DNA of 64,000 nt, taken from Mycolicibacterium vulneris (GTDB lineage Bacteria; Actinomycetota; Actinomycetes; Mycobacteriales; Mycobacteriaceae). The notes below the pieces were generated by a model. The model was given only the letters and a program-made list of their open reading frames with translations. It was not told the origin of the DNA and made no database searches. This document shows positions 25,958 to 35,191 of this stretch, one piece after another. The stretch lies in assembly GCF_002104765.1 (NCBI RefSeq), contig NZ_NCXM01000002.1, positions 248,001 to 312,000 on the forward strand, read 5' to 3'. The translations under genes and the position numbers were made by a program. Positions within the stretch are counted from its first letter, which is position 1. Every line of letters begins with the position of its first letter.

Positions 25958-27391
25958 CTAGCCGAAGAATCCGACTGTCGGCTGGGCACCGCGCTCGACC
26001 ACCCGCACCAGCTTCGCGTTGACGAATTCCTTGATGCCCAGCGGACCGAGTTCACGCCCGTAACCGGAGCGCTTGATACCTCCGAAGGGCAACTGCGGTT
26101 CTGAGCTGGTGGGGTAGTTGATCCACACCATGCCGGTCTCCAACCGTGCGGCCAGGTTCCGAGCCCGCTGCTCGTCCTCGCTCCACACCGAACCACCGAG
26201 TGCGAAGGGTGTAGCGTTCGCGAGTTCGATGGCCTCAGCTTCGGTTTCGACCCGGTACACCTGTGCCGCCGGACCAAACAATTCCGCACGAAAGGCCGGA
26301 TTGTCCGGTGTGATATCGGTCAGGATGGTCGGCTGGACGTAGGCGCCGGGGCGGTCGATGCGGTTACCGCCGAGCACCAGGGTGGCGCCGCTGGCGACTG
26401 CCTGTTGAATCTGATCGATCAGGTGTTGCGCGGCCTGCTCGGAGCTGAGTGGGGCAAGGGTGGTGGCCTCGTCGGTCGGGTCTCCCGGTCTCAGCGCGAC
26501 CATTCGTTCCCGCATAGCCTGCAGGAAGCGGTCGTAGAGATCGCCGAGGACGATGAATCGCTTCGCGGCAACGCAACTCTGGCCGCAGTTCGCGACGCGG
26601 GCGGTCACCGCGAAGTCCAGCGTGCGCTCGAAGTCCTCATCGTCGAGCACGATGAACGGATCGCTGCCGCCGAGTTCGAGCACGCTCTTCTTCACCTCGT
26701 GTCCCGCACTCTCGGCGACCGACTGGCCGGCGGCGTCGCTCCCGGTCAGCGAGACTCCGCGCACCAGGGTGTTCGAGATGACCCTTTCCACCGTGCGACT
26801 GGGCACGAGCAGGTTCACGTAAACGCCGCGCGGCAGGCCCGCATCGGTCAGCAGTTTTTCGATGGCGATCGAGCATTGCGGACACTGGCTCGCGTGTTTC
26901 AGCACGATGGTGTTGCCGGCGGCGATGTTGGGCGCCGCGAAGCGGGCAGCTTGGTATATCGGGAAATTCCACGGCATGACGCCGAGCAGTACGCCCAGTG
27001 GCTCGTAGCGTAGCTCCGCGCTGCCCGCGTCCACGTTGAGCCTTTCGGGCGCAAGTAGCTTCGCCGCGTTTTCTGCATAGTAGCGAAGGATCTCGGCGCT
27101 CAGTTTCACCTCGCCGTGCGCTTCGTGACGAAGCTTGCCCATTTCCAAAGTCACCAGGCCGCCGAGCTCGTCGATACGTTCCAGCATCAGGTCGGCGGCG
27201 CGGGTGAGCGCGGCCGCCCGTTCGCTGATGGGACGCTCGCGCCAGGACAGGAAGGCCTGGTGGGCGTCGTAGACCGCGTGGTCGACCTGTTCGTTACTCA
27301 TCGGGTTGAACTCGCGCACCAACTCTCCGTTGGCCGGGTTCACGGTGGCAATGGGTGAACGGTGTTCGATTTTGACCGAATGTGAGTCCAT
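25958..27391 (-). CDS. NAD(P)-dependent aldehyde dehydrogenase (succinate-semialdehyde-dehydrogenase-like)
   Basis: 477 residues from ATG 27391 (GGAGGAGA upstream). Catalytic Glu is in VLELGGSDPFIVL and catalytic Cys in ANCGQSCVAAKR. The Rossmann part begins at about residue 130 with GVLLGVMPWNFPIYQ. The C-terminal part ends with FGGIKRSGYGRELGPLGIKEF. The sequence resembles GabD/SSADH-like enzymes that oxidise succinate semialdehyde, but similar proteins oxidise aromatic aldehydes. It sits between a TetR gene and a P450 gene on the same strand, so a role in oxidising an aldehyde from the catabolic genes is the best guess. Confidence 0.9.
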   Translation of the reverse strand: MDSHSVKIEHRSPIATVNPANGELVREFNPMSNEQVDHAVYDAHQAFLSWRERPISERAAALTRAADLMLERIDELGGLVTLEMGKLRHEAHGEVKLSAEILRYYAENAAKLLAPERLNVDAGSAELRYEPLGVLLGVMPWNFPIYQAARFAAPNIAAGNTIVLKHASQCPQCSIAIEKLLTDAGLPRGVYVNLLVPSRTVERVISNTLVRGVSLTGSDAAGQSVAESAGHEVKKSVLELGGSDPFIVLDDEDFERTLDFAVTARVANCGQSCVAAKRFIVLGDLYDRFLQAMRERMVALRPGDPTDEATTLAPLSSEQAAQHLIDQIQQAVASGATLVLGGNRIDRPGAYVQPTILTDITPDNPAFRAELFGPAAQVYRVETEAEAIELANATPFALGGSVWSEDEQRARNLAARLETGMVWINYPTSSEPQLPFGGIKRSGYGRELGPLGIKEFVNAKLVRVVERGAQPTVGFFG

Positions 27392-27646
27392 GGTCTCCTC
27401 CAGCACTTGCGGGCGGCGTTTCAGCTCGTACGACTGGCCCCGCGTTCCCGACGCGGGGGACTTGATCGCACCTTCAACACCCAATTCGCCATGCTCCCTG
27501 CATGGCAGCCGACGTCTTCGAAGTCTGGCAATCCGGTATGCGCGAATCTTGGACCCGGTCATACCTATTTCGCGGTGCGCATTCGTCCCGTCAGCACCAC
27601 GGCCGAGGGCGGCTCGGCACACGACTTTTCACCTATGTCGGGTTGG

Positions 27647-28852
27647 TCACGGCGACGTGAAGGTGACGTGCAGAGCATTGGGTCCACGCAGCGTGGTACC
27701 GACTTGGCTTGTAATCGTTGACGTATGGGCCTGCGCGGGATCCAGGGCAAGGTCAGGCAAACGCCGCACCAGCAACATCAGTGCGGCGACGAGTTCCGTA
27801 TTGGCCAGCCAGTTCCCGATACAGCTGTGCGGACCCTGCCCGAAGGACACCGTCGGCATCACGTTGCGGGTGATGTCAAATTCGTCGGGCCGATCGTAGA
27901 CAGCCGGATCGCGATGCGCGGCATTGATAGCGAAAATCATTGGTGTCAGTGCAGGGATCTCGATCCCATGCCACGTGGTCGCCTCCGGGCATGCTCGGGG
28001 GAGCATGCCGACCGCGGGATCCCAGCGCAGTCCTTCCCACACCGCCGGTTGCACATACTTTTCGAGATCGGAGCGCAGAAGGTCGAGTTGCTCGGGATGG
28101 TTGAGTAGCGCGGACAACGTATTGCCCAGGGCGAGCATTGTGGTGTCGGCTCCCAGCGGGAACAGCATCCTCAAGAAAGTGTGAATCTCTTCGTCGGTAA
28201 GGGTTTGCCCGTCCTCTGCGCTGGCTGTGACCAGCATCGAGATCATGTCATCGCTCGGTTCGCGCCGGCGCTCGGCGAGCAACGGAGCCACATATTCGGT
28301 GAACTCCTGAGCCGACCGGGTCGCCCAGCCGGGATCGAACGGGTAGTGGATCATCGCCTGCGCCCAGCGATGAACCTTGGCCTCGTCATCGACGGGAATG
28401 CCGAGCAGGCGGCTGATGATCAGCAGTGAATATCGATGGGTGAACTCTGCGACCAGGTCGGCCCTTCCTCGGTCGATAAACCGGTCGATCAACTCATTGA
28501 TGACAGGTTCGATCACCGGCTGCACGTACTGCTGGACACGATTACGCCGCAGCGGAGCGGACACCATCGCGCGGTTGGCTCGGTGTTCGGTGCCCGACAT
28601 GCTTAAAACCGTTCTGCCGAACACGGGTTCGGTGGTCATCGCATACATGGGTGCAGCGGGAAACGTGGCCTCGTCTCTAAAGGCGGCCCGGACCAGCTCG
28701 TCGGTCAACAACAAAACGGCGGGTACTCCGGCGAACCGGACGATGGCATAGGGCCTGCATTCCCGCAGCCGCGCCAGCACGTCGTGTAGGTCGGGTTGAT
28801 CATCAAACGCGAAATCGACGTTGTCGATGTCCAAGGTTTGCGCCGCCGACAT
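27647..28852 (-). CDS. Cytochrome P450 (second copy)
   Basis: 401 residues if started at ATG 28852 (GGTGGG 6-7 bases upstream); an in-frame ATG at 28879 would add nine residues without a good ribosome site. The haem loop is VSFGQGPHSCIGNWLAN. ExxR lies in WEGLRWDP, and the I-helix reads LFPLGADTTMLA. The sequence differs clearly from the first P450 (for instance in the I-helix and haem loop), so they act on different substrates or sites. Ends about 255 bases before the ALDH start on the same strand. No redox partner is adjacent. Confidence 0.92.
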   Translation of the reverse strand: MSAAQTLDIDNVDFAFDDQPDLHDVLARLRECRPYAIVRFAGVPAVLLLTDELVRAAFRDEATFPAAPMYAMTTEPVFGRTVLSMSGTEHRANRAMVSAPLRRNRVQQYVQPVIEPVINELIDRFIDRGRADLVAEFTHRYSLLIISRLLGIPVDDEAKVHRWAQAMIHYPFDPGWATRSAQEFTEYVAPLLAERRREPSDDMISMLVTASAEDGQTLTDEEIHTFLRMLFPLGADTTMLALGNTLSALLNHPEQLDLLRSDLEKYVQPAVWEGLRWDPAVGMLPRACPEATTWHGIEIPALTPMIFAINAAHRDPAVYDRPDEFDITRNVMPTVSFGQGPHSCIGNWLANTELVAALMLLVRRLPDLALDPAQAHTSTITSQVGTTLRGPNALHVTFTSP

Positions 28853-29045
28853 GAGCCCACCATACAGGCGCCGCAACATTCAACGCAATATGTAGCACGT
28901 CGAAGATAGCTATGCTCTAGTACTGTACCGTCGCAGCGGCCAGGCCGGCGGGCGACCATGACCCGTCTGTTCGTCGGGTGGCACTTCGCGTGACAATCAT
29001 CGGATAATCCGCGGGGGCTTGATTTGTGTTACCTCAACCGGTTTC

Positions 29046-29429
29046 ATGCAAGCCATGACATTCTCACCTGACGAACTTGTCACCGAGTTCTGCGGCCTCT
29101 GGGCAACCCCCGACGCTGAGACACTGGCCGGCTATTTCACCGAAGATGCGGTATACCACAACATTCCGATGCAGGCGCTATATGGACGCCCTGCGATCAA
29201 GGAGTTCATCGAGGGGTTCACCGCCGCACTCGACGGCATCGACTTCCGAATTCATAGGCAGCTCAGCGATGGTCAGCTGGTGATGAATGAACGCACTGAT
29301 GTGTTGCTACGCAAGGACGGCGGTGAAATACACCTTCCGGTCGCGGGAATCTTCGAGATCCGGGACGAACGGATCGCGGCATGGCGCGATTACTTCGACA
29401 TGGGCGCGATCACCAGGGCCTTCAGCTGA
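29046..29429 (+). CDS. Limonene-1,2-epoxide-hydrolase-like (SnoaL/NTF2-fold) protein
   Basis: 127 residues from ATG 29046 (an ATG at 29055 and an upstream TTG are alternatives; no strong ribosome site). All five catalytic residues of limonene epoxide hydrolase seem present: Tyr and Asn in VYHNIPM, Arg and Asp in NERTDVL, and Asp in AWRDYFDM. That enzyme opens a terpene epoxide with water. Divergent from the second P450, which could make an epoxide, and convergent with mmpL. Some members of the fold are cyclases or isomerases, so the reaction is inferred from the conserved pentad. Confidence 0.8.
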   Translation: MQAMTFSPDELVTEFCGLWATPDAETLAGYFTEDAVYHNIPMQALYGRPAIKEFIEGFTAALDGIDFRIHRQLSDGQLVMNERTDVLLRKDGGEIHLPVAGIFEIRDERIAAWRDYFDMGAITRAFS

Positions 29430-29432
29430 TAC

Positions 29433-32400
29433 TCAGGCGGAGCTTCTTCTCGCCGGGCGAAAGCGGTGCAATCCAAACCAGATAGGCTTCCGTCGATCGG
29501 TTGTCCCTCGCGGCGGCGTCTGCCGAGCGTAGCCTGGCCACCAACTCGCCTCGCGGAGCAACGTGGCGATGGCGGGCACCATTAACGTCCGGACAACGAA
29601 AGTGTCCAGCAGCAGCCCACATCCGATGATGAAACCCATCTGCACCATCGTTGCGATGGAACCGACCATTAAACCGAACATGCTCGCCGCAAAGATCAAG
29701 CCGGCCGAGGTGATGACCGAGCCGGTGCTGGCAACGGTCCGCAGTACCCCCACCCGGATATTGTTGGCCGACTCTTCGCGAAGTCGCGAGATCAGGAGCA
29801 TGTTGTAGTCGGCGCCCACTGCGACCAAGATGATGAACGACAACAACGGCACTGGCCAGGTGATGTCATGGTGCAGGCCGTAACGGAATACCAATACTCC
29901 CGTGCCCATTGCGGCGGCGTAGTTGAGCACCACGGTGGCGAGCAGGTAGAGAGGCGCGAGAACCGCTCGAAGAAGCGCAACCAGTATCAGCCCCACGATG
30001 ACCAACGTTGCGATCGCGAGCTTGACGAAGTCGCCGACCATCAGATGTTGAATATCGGCATTGACCGCCGGAAATCCGACCATCGAAACCGTGGCGCCGG
30101 CCAGCGACGTGTTGGGCGTCGCAGCCACCGCCACGTCGGTGATCTTGTGCACGAGCGCCATCGCCTCGGCCGTATAGGGATCGTAGTACGACTCGATGGC
30201 GAACCGGACGGTCTTGCCGTCCGGTGACACGAATTGGCGAGCGACCTCACCGAGTCGCTTGTCCTGCAGCGCGTTCGGTGGCAGATAGAAACCAGCGGCC
30301 GCATCCGATCCTTGGGTGGCACGGGCCGATTCCCGTAGTTGTGCGGCGATCTGACTCATACCGCCCAGCAGCGCGATGTTGCTGTCGGCCAGTGTGTGAA
30401 CTCCCACCGCAAGCGCCCGGGCACCCGAGGCGAGCCGTCCGATTCCGCTCTGCAGCAGCCGAATCTCGGCCGGAAGACCGGCATTTCTGCCCGCGGCGCC
30501 GTTGAAGCTTCGGCCAAGGGTGTCCGCCGCCTCCTGTATCTCCGATATCGTTGGTTCGACCGATAACTCGCCCGTCTTGGCGGTCAACTCATCACCAAGC
30601 CCGGCGATCTGATCGAAGAAGCCGCCGCCACGCAGCGCAACTAAGGTCGCGAGGTGTTCGCGTAACGTCATGCACTCCGGCGTACCCGCGCACCAGGGTG
30701 CGCCGTCGAGCGTTGCGGCCAGGGGTTCGATCGCAGCGATCGCGTCGGACGCCCGCAGGGCCAACGGTCGCAAGCTGGCGCGGTCCGCAAGAGCCCGATC
30801 AATGTTGGGTGCCATCGCATTCAGCTGCTTCAGCGCCGCCCGGTAGCCGTCGACCTGCCCTCCTGATCCTTGCATCCGATCCAACAAACCCGTCATCGGG
30901 CCCAAAGCCATTCGCACGCCCGTATCGAGCTTGGTCAGTCCGTCGGCCAACTGATCCGCACCGTCGGTCAGCTGCTTGAGTTGATCTTTGTGGCCTTCAC
31001 CATCGGTGGCCGCACCACCGAGCTTGTCACCGATTTGGCCATTCTGCCAAGCTAATTCAGCCTGTTGCAGGCGTTGACCGGTTGGCCGGGTCACGCCGAC
31101 GACCTTCGTCACCCCAGCTATCTGAGAGACGCGGGAGGCCAGCTCCTCGAGATCGGCGAGTCCTGTGCCGGTTCGCATATCCTTCGGCGACTCCACGAGC
31201 AGAAAGTCCGTCATCGTCGTGTCCTTGGGGAAGTGCCTGTCCAGCAAGCGGTAGCCCTGGTTGCTGGCGGTGTCGGCGGGCTGCGCTTTGCGGTCGTCGT
31301 AACTTATTCGCATCGTGAGGCAAACTGCGGCCAGCGTCAGCAGAACCACCAGACTGATCACCAACAACGGCACCGGCTTGCGGACCACCGTCACGGCGAT
31401 GCGGTTCCAATAATCACGTGTCCGATCCGCGCGAGGTTCACCGATGCCACGTCTGGCGGCCACTACCAACACCGGCGGCAGCAACGTCACCGTGGCAACA
31501 AATCCGACTAGCACCGCAATGGCGCACGCTGGTCCCGACGTCGCAAAAATGTTCAATGTAGCGAATGTCATTGATAGCAAGGCCAATGCGACGGTCGCCG
31601 CTGACGCGAGGATCACGCGCCCGATCGTTGCGGTGGCGTGGACGACAGCTTGGTCCGTCGCGACACCCTGTCGTCGTTGCTCGTGATAGCGGCTGATCAG
31701 GAAGACCGAGTAATCGGTGCCGGCACCGAGAAGAATGACGGTCATGAATGCGATCGTGAACTGGGAGACTGGCACGCCCGCCTCACCGAGTGCCGCCAGT
31801 ATCCCGCGCCCGACCGCCAAACTCAGGCCGATAACTAGCAACGGAAGCAGCGCGGTGAACGCCGAGCGATAAACGAGCAGCAGGATCGCGGCGATCAGGG
31901 CCACGGTGGCCACCGAGATGAGCAACAAGTCATGGTCGGCGGCCACGATCTGATCGCTCATCGTCGCGGCCGGACCGGTTACTTTGGTGACGGTCCCGGT
32001 GCCGCTGAAGGCGTTGGCGGCGACCTGGCGAACCGACTGCACCGATTCGGCCGCCCGGGGGCTGCCCAGGGTCCCTGCGATCCCGACCGGCAAGTACCAA
32101 GCTTTGCCGTCACGGCTTGTCGCATGTTCCGCGGTCGCCGGGTCGGCCAGCAGGTCCCGCACCAGCTTCACTCGGTTGGTATCAGCGCGAAGTTTGTCGA
32201 CCATCACCGAATAACGCTGTCGCACTTGCGGGGTCAGCCCGTCCGGATTCTCCATGGCGACGACCACCGTCGTGGTCGACCCCTCTTCGCCGAACGCCTT
32301 CGACATTCGATCCAGCGCCTGCAAGGACGGGATGTTCCGCGGAACCGGGTCCACGGACTGCTGCCGGACGACGGTTTCCAACTGGGGGAACGCCAACGCC

Positions 32401-32516
32401 AGGACAACCGCCAGGCCCAGCCACACACCGACGACGATTGCCTTGTGCGTCACGGCGAACCGGGCCACGCCGGCCAGGAGGGCGCTGTAGTGGTCGGCGT
32501 CGCTGGATTGCGTCAT
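29433..32516 (-). CDS. MmpL-type RND transporter
   Basis: 1,027 residues from ATG 32516. TM1 begins near residue 25 (AIVVGVWLGLAVVLALAF), followed by a large periplasmic domain. Two clusters of five to six helices follow. Each has the conserved proton-relay region (GAGTDYSVFLISRYHE in the first half and AVGADYNMLLISRLREE in the second). The second periplasmic loop (about residues 400-700) is long and coiled-coil-like (DQLADGLTKLDTG). MmpL proteins export lipids or siderophores, or drugs. No MmpS partner is adjacent. A palindrome sits about 130 bases upstream of the start. The stop lies 4 bases from that of the epoxide-hydrolase-like gene. Confidence 0.93.
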   Translation of the reverse strand: MTQSSDADHYSALLAGVARFAVTHKAIVVGVWLGLAVVLALAFPQLETVVRQQSVDPVPRNIPSLQALDRMSKAFGEEGSTTTVVVAMENPDGLTPQVRQRYSVMVDKLRADTNRVKLVRDLLADPATAEHATSRDGKAWYLPVGIAGTLGSPRAAESVQSVRQVAANAFSGTGTVTKVTGPAATMSDQIVAADHDLLLISVATVALIAAILLLVYRSAFTALLPLLVIGLSLAVGRGILAALGEAGVPVSQFTIAFMTVILLGAGTDYSVFLISRYHEQRRQGVATDQAVVHATATIGRVILASAATVALALLSMTFATLNIFATSGPACAIAVLVGFVATVTLLPPVLVVAARRGIGEPRADRTRDYWNRIAVTVVRKPVPLLVISLVVLLTLAAVCLTMRISYDDRKAQPADTASNQGYRLLDRHFPKDTTMTDFLLVESPKDMRTGTGLADLEELASRVSQIAGVTKVVGVTRPTGQRLQQAELAWQNGQIGDKLGGAATDGEGHKDQLKQLTDGADQLADGLTKLDTGVRMALGPMTGLLDRMQGSGGQVDGYRAALKQLNAMAPNIDRALADRASLRPLALRASDAIAAIEPLAATLDGAPWCAGTPECMTLREHLATLVALRGGGFFDQIAGLGDELTAKTGELSVEPTISEIQEAADTLGRSFNGAAGRNAGLPAEIRLLQSGIGRLASGARALAVGVHTLADSNIALLGGMSQIAAQLRESARATQGSDAAAGFYLPPNALQDKRLGEVARQFVSPDGKTVRFAIESYYDPYTAEAMALVHKITDVAVAATPNTSLAGATVSMVGFPAVNADIQHLMVGDFVKLAIATLVIVGLILVALLRAVLAPLYLLATVVLNYAAAMGTGVLVFRYGLHHDITWPVPLLSFIILVAVGADYNMLLISRLREESANNIRVGVLRTVASTGSVITSAGLIFAASMFGLMVGSIATMVQMGFIIGCGLLLDTFVVRTLMVPAIATLLREASWWPGYARQTPPRGTTDRRKPIWFGLHRFRPARRSSA

Positions 32517-32642
32517 CGCCGTTCGCCGTGTGCCAGACAAAACACGGGCCCGGGCCGGCCCCAAATCGTTAGCGGCCACGCAACCCCCTGCAGCAGTGTC
32601 AACGGTCCCGCGCCGCTGCCTACTTCAGCGCGCCTGGACAAC

Positions 32643-32670
32643 ATACAACAGTTGGCATTGTCTGTTGTAT
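32643..32670. promoter_or_regulatory. Inverted repeat upstream of mmpL, probable repressor operator
   Basis: ATACAACAG (32643-32651) and CTGTTGTAT (32662-32670) form a perfect 9-bp inverted repeat with a 10-base spacer. It is AT-rich against a GC-rich background and lies about 127 bases upstream of the mmpL start, in the 370-base gap between mmpL and ubiX. The layout is typical of a TetR-family operator. No regulator gene is immediately adjacent; TetR genes lie at 25.6 and 36.1 kb. The remaining gap sequence holds nothing recognisable. Confidence 0.5.
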
Positions 32671-32885
32671 CGAGGATCGGCGTTGGCCGAGCGATGAGCC
32701 ATCCGGGGCCACAGGTGCGGCACCGCAATACCAAACGGTCCCAGTTGCGGGTCCAATGTGGCGTGTCCGCGAGCCTCACGCGTAGTCGAACGCCGTTAAG
32801 AGTTGAACAAGGATGCGGCTGGCGAGTTTACGGTCACCGCGGCACAGGATCACGGGTCGAACGCATGGTGCGGGACTGCTGTGAT

Positions 32886-33560
32886 CTAGACGCGCTTGCC
32901 GTTTCGGTGGGCCAACTTCTCATGGGTCGGTTCGCCCCAGCGATGGATAAGGCCGGAATCAAGGTCGAACATGTCCAGTACCCGCCCGATGGTGTGGTTG
33001 ACGATGTCGTCGACGGTCGCCGGCCGGTCGTAAAATGCAGGTACTGGCGGAAAAACGATGGCTCCGCCCTCGGTTGCCGCGAGCATGTTCCGCAGATGAA
33101 TGGTGGTGAGCGGAGCTTCACGCACAAGTAGGACGACGCGTCGGCGCTCTTTGAGGCAAACGTCGGCCGCCCGCGTTAACAGGGTGGTGGTAACGCCAGT
33201 GGCGATTTCGGCCAGTGTGCGCATCGAGCATGGCGCGATGATCATTCCCTGCGTCCGGAACGACCCGCTGGCAATGGCCGCGCCCACATCACCGATGGGG
33301 TAGCTCACGTCGGCCTTCGCCCGCAGTTCTGCTGCCGTGTAGTGGGTCTCGTATGACCTGGTTATTTCGCCGGCTCGGCTGGTGACCAGGTGGGTTTCAA
33401 CCCCTGCGGCATGCAACTGGTCTAAAAGTCGGATACCGTAGATGATGCCGGTGGCACCGGAGATCCCGACGATGAGGCGTTTCATCTTGCCGGCAGCCGT
33501 GCAATCCTGCTGAGCACTTTGCGCCGCAGGAGGATCCGTTAAATCGGTACGTGCCAACAT
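32886..33560 (-). CDS. ubiX: UbiX-type flavin prenyltransferase
   Basis: 224 residues from ATG 33560, supported by a strong GAGGAG about 9 bases upstream; a start at 33485 would give the classical N-terminus MKRLIVGISGATG without a good ribosome site. The flavin-binding SGATGIIYG, the S-x-R-T-x-G-M-I-I-APCSMRTLAEIA loop and the VREAPLTTIHLRNML segment are typical. UbiX makes prenylated FMN, which the neighbouring UbiD needs. It lies 77 bases downstream of ubiD on the same strand. A broken fragment of a close relative lies at about 4.7 kb. Confidence 0.92.
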   Translation of the reverse strand: MLARTDLTDPPAAQSAQQDCTAAGKMKRLIVGISGATGIIYGIRLLDQLHAAGVETHLVTSRAGEITRSYETHYTAAELRAKADVSYPIGDVGAAIASGSFRTQGMIIAPCSMRTLAEIATGVTTTLLTRAADVCLKERRRVVLLVREAPLTTIHLRNMLAATEGGAIVFPPVPAFYDRPATVDDIVNHTIGRVLDMFDLDSGLIHRWGEPTHEKLAHRNGKRV

Positions 33561-33637
33561 CTTTGACTCCTCACCGACGGAAACGCCGATAATCGGATCA
33601 CGGCTAGCGCCGGACACGGGTTAGGCGAGCGACGTGG

Positions 33638-35191
33638 TTACTCCGGCGGGTAGCCGTAGTTTTGCCAGTTTGCGAGGACCTTTTGTTGCAACGCCTTGGG
33701 GTAAGCCGTGGTGAACGAGGCGACCTCGGGCAGGGGCCGTCCAATCGCCTGGGGGTGCATTAGACAGTTGTAGAGTGCCTGCCCGCCCCGGCCGGTGTAT
33801 TTCTCCGACGAGTCAAGGTAGGCGACCCAGAAGCCGAGTTTGGTCTTCGAGAACAAGATTTCGCCCGAACCCGGATGGCACCGGGTCGCAAACGCCCACA
33901 CGACCTGGGCAAGGTCGGTGGGGTCAATGTCGTCGCCCATGACCAGAATCTTGGGGAATTGCCAACCCGTGTGTGACGCGAAGATCGTCTGCCCGACGCG
34001 GTGCAAAAAATCCTCGACGGACAGGCCGGTATCGTCGTGCCAGCTGTCCGGGACAGTGACCACCATCCAGTGCGTCGCCGAGTCCAGCGGAGTCCAGCAC
34101 GCGGTGACGGGCAACTGGGCCTTGCGGCACAAATCCAGGCTCTCGGCCGAGATTCCCAAACCCCATATCGTGTGCACGTCCTCCACGGGCCGACCGGGCG
34201 CGATCACCGGCAGTATCGCGCGGTTGCGGTAGGTCACGGCGGTCACCGTGAACAGCGGCCACGGCTCCGGCTCGCCCATCGTGTACCCGCCGTATTCGCC
34301 GAGTGGGCCTTCCATCGCGGTCTCTGTGTCGGAGATGAAGCCCTCTAACACGATCTCGGCCGTGGCCGGCACCTCGAGGTCGACCGTTTCGCATTTGACG
34401 AGTTCGACCGGGGCGCCGGTAAGTTGGCTGACGAAGTCGTGCTCGTTGACATAGGCGGGCATCGGTGCGCCGGCGGCGAGCATCGCCGCCGGAGGCGCGC
34501 CGAGCGCCAGGGCCCATGGTGTCGGCTTACCCTCTTGCTTCCACATGCCGTGCACGATGCCGATGTGTTGCTCGGGTATCACGAGGCCGGTGAGGTGGTT
34601 GTTATCCACCAGCATGGAGCGGTTCACCGACCAGTTTGTCCATGTGCCATCCGGTGAGCGCACGATATTAACGCCGGCCGTTTGGATGTAGCGGCCGCCG
34701 TCACCGTCGTGAATATAGGGGACCGGAAACCGGGTGAGGTCGACGTGCTCACCGAGCATGACGTTCTGCTTGCATGGCGCCTTGTCCCTCGATACCAGAA
34801 TCGGCGCCAGTACAGGGCGTGACTTCGCCTCAACGTAGGCTTCGACGAGTTCGAGACCGGTGGCGTGTGGGTCGTGACCCATCATCATGGCCAAACGTGC
34901 CAAGTAGAGGCCGGGTTGGCGGCTCGTCGCCGCGGGCGCGCCCATCGCACGCAAACCCGGGTCGGCTCCGATCACATTGTTGAACAACGGAGCGGCAGCC
35001 TTCGTCTCGGTGGAGTGACGAATGATTGCGCCCATCTCCAGGTTCCAGTCGACGGCTTGGTCGATCTCTTGGATTTCGCCGATGTCCTTGAGCGCTTCGA
35101 CGTAATCGCGGAAGCTGTTGAAGTGGCGACCGATATGCGCCTTAGGGTCGACAGGCCGCGCGGGATAGGGGGCAATTTGCATCAATGTCAT
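33638..35191 (-). CDS. ubiD: UbiD-family prenyl-FMN-dependent decarboxylase
   Basis: 517 residues, full length for the family. The catalytic Glu pair is visible in EGPLGEYGGYTMGEPE. The prFMN/metal region includes NWSVNRSMLVDNNHLTGLV, and the C-terminal domain ends with KVLANWQNYGYPPE. GAGGAAACG precedes the ATG. UbiD enzymes reversibly (de)carboxylate aromatic or alpha,beta-unsaturated acids; with an adjacent ubiX this resembles VdcC/VdcB-type (vanillate/4-hydroxybenzoate) pairs, though no small VdcD-like gene is seen. The substrate is unproved. The long upstream gap (35192-36128) probably holds its promoter. Confidence 0.92.
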   Translation of the reverse strand: MTLMQIAPYPARPVDPKAHIGRHFNSFRDYVEALKDIGEIQEIDQAVDWNLEMGAIIRHSTETKAAAPLFNNVIGADPGLRAMGAPAATSRQPGLYLARLAMMMGHDPHATGLELVEAYVEAKSRPVLAPILVSRDKAPCKQNVMLGEHVDLTRFPVPYIHDGDGGRYIQTAGVNIVRSPDGTWTNWSVNRSMLVDNNHLTGLVIPEQHIGIVHGMWKQEGKPTPWALALGAPPAAMLAAGAPMPAYVNEHDFVSQLTGAPVELVKCETVDLEVPATAEIVLEGFISDTETAMEGPLGEYGGYTMGEPEPWPLFTVTAVTYRNRAILPVIAPGRPVEDVHTIWGLGISAESLDLCRKAQLPVTACWTPLDSATHWMVVTVPDSWHDDTGLSVEDFLHRVGQTIFASHTGWQFPKILVMGDDIDPTDLAQVVWAFATRCHPGSGEILFSKTKLGFWVAYLDSSEKYTGRGGQALYNCLMHPQAIGRPLPEVASFTTAYPKALQQKVLANWQNYGYPPE

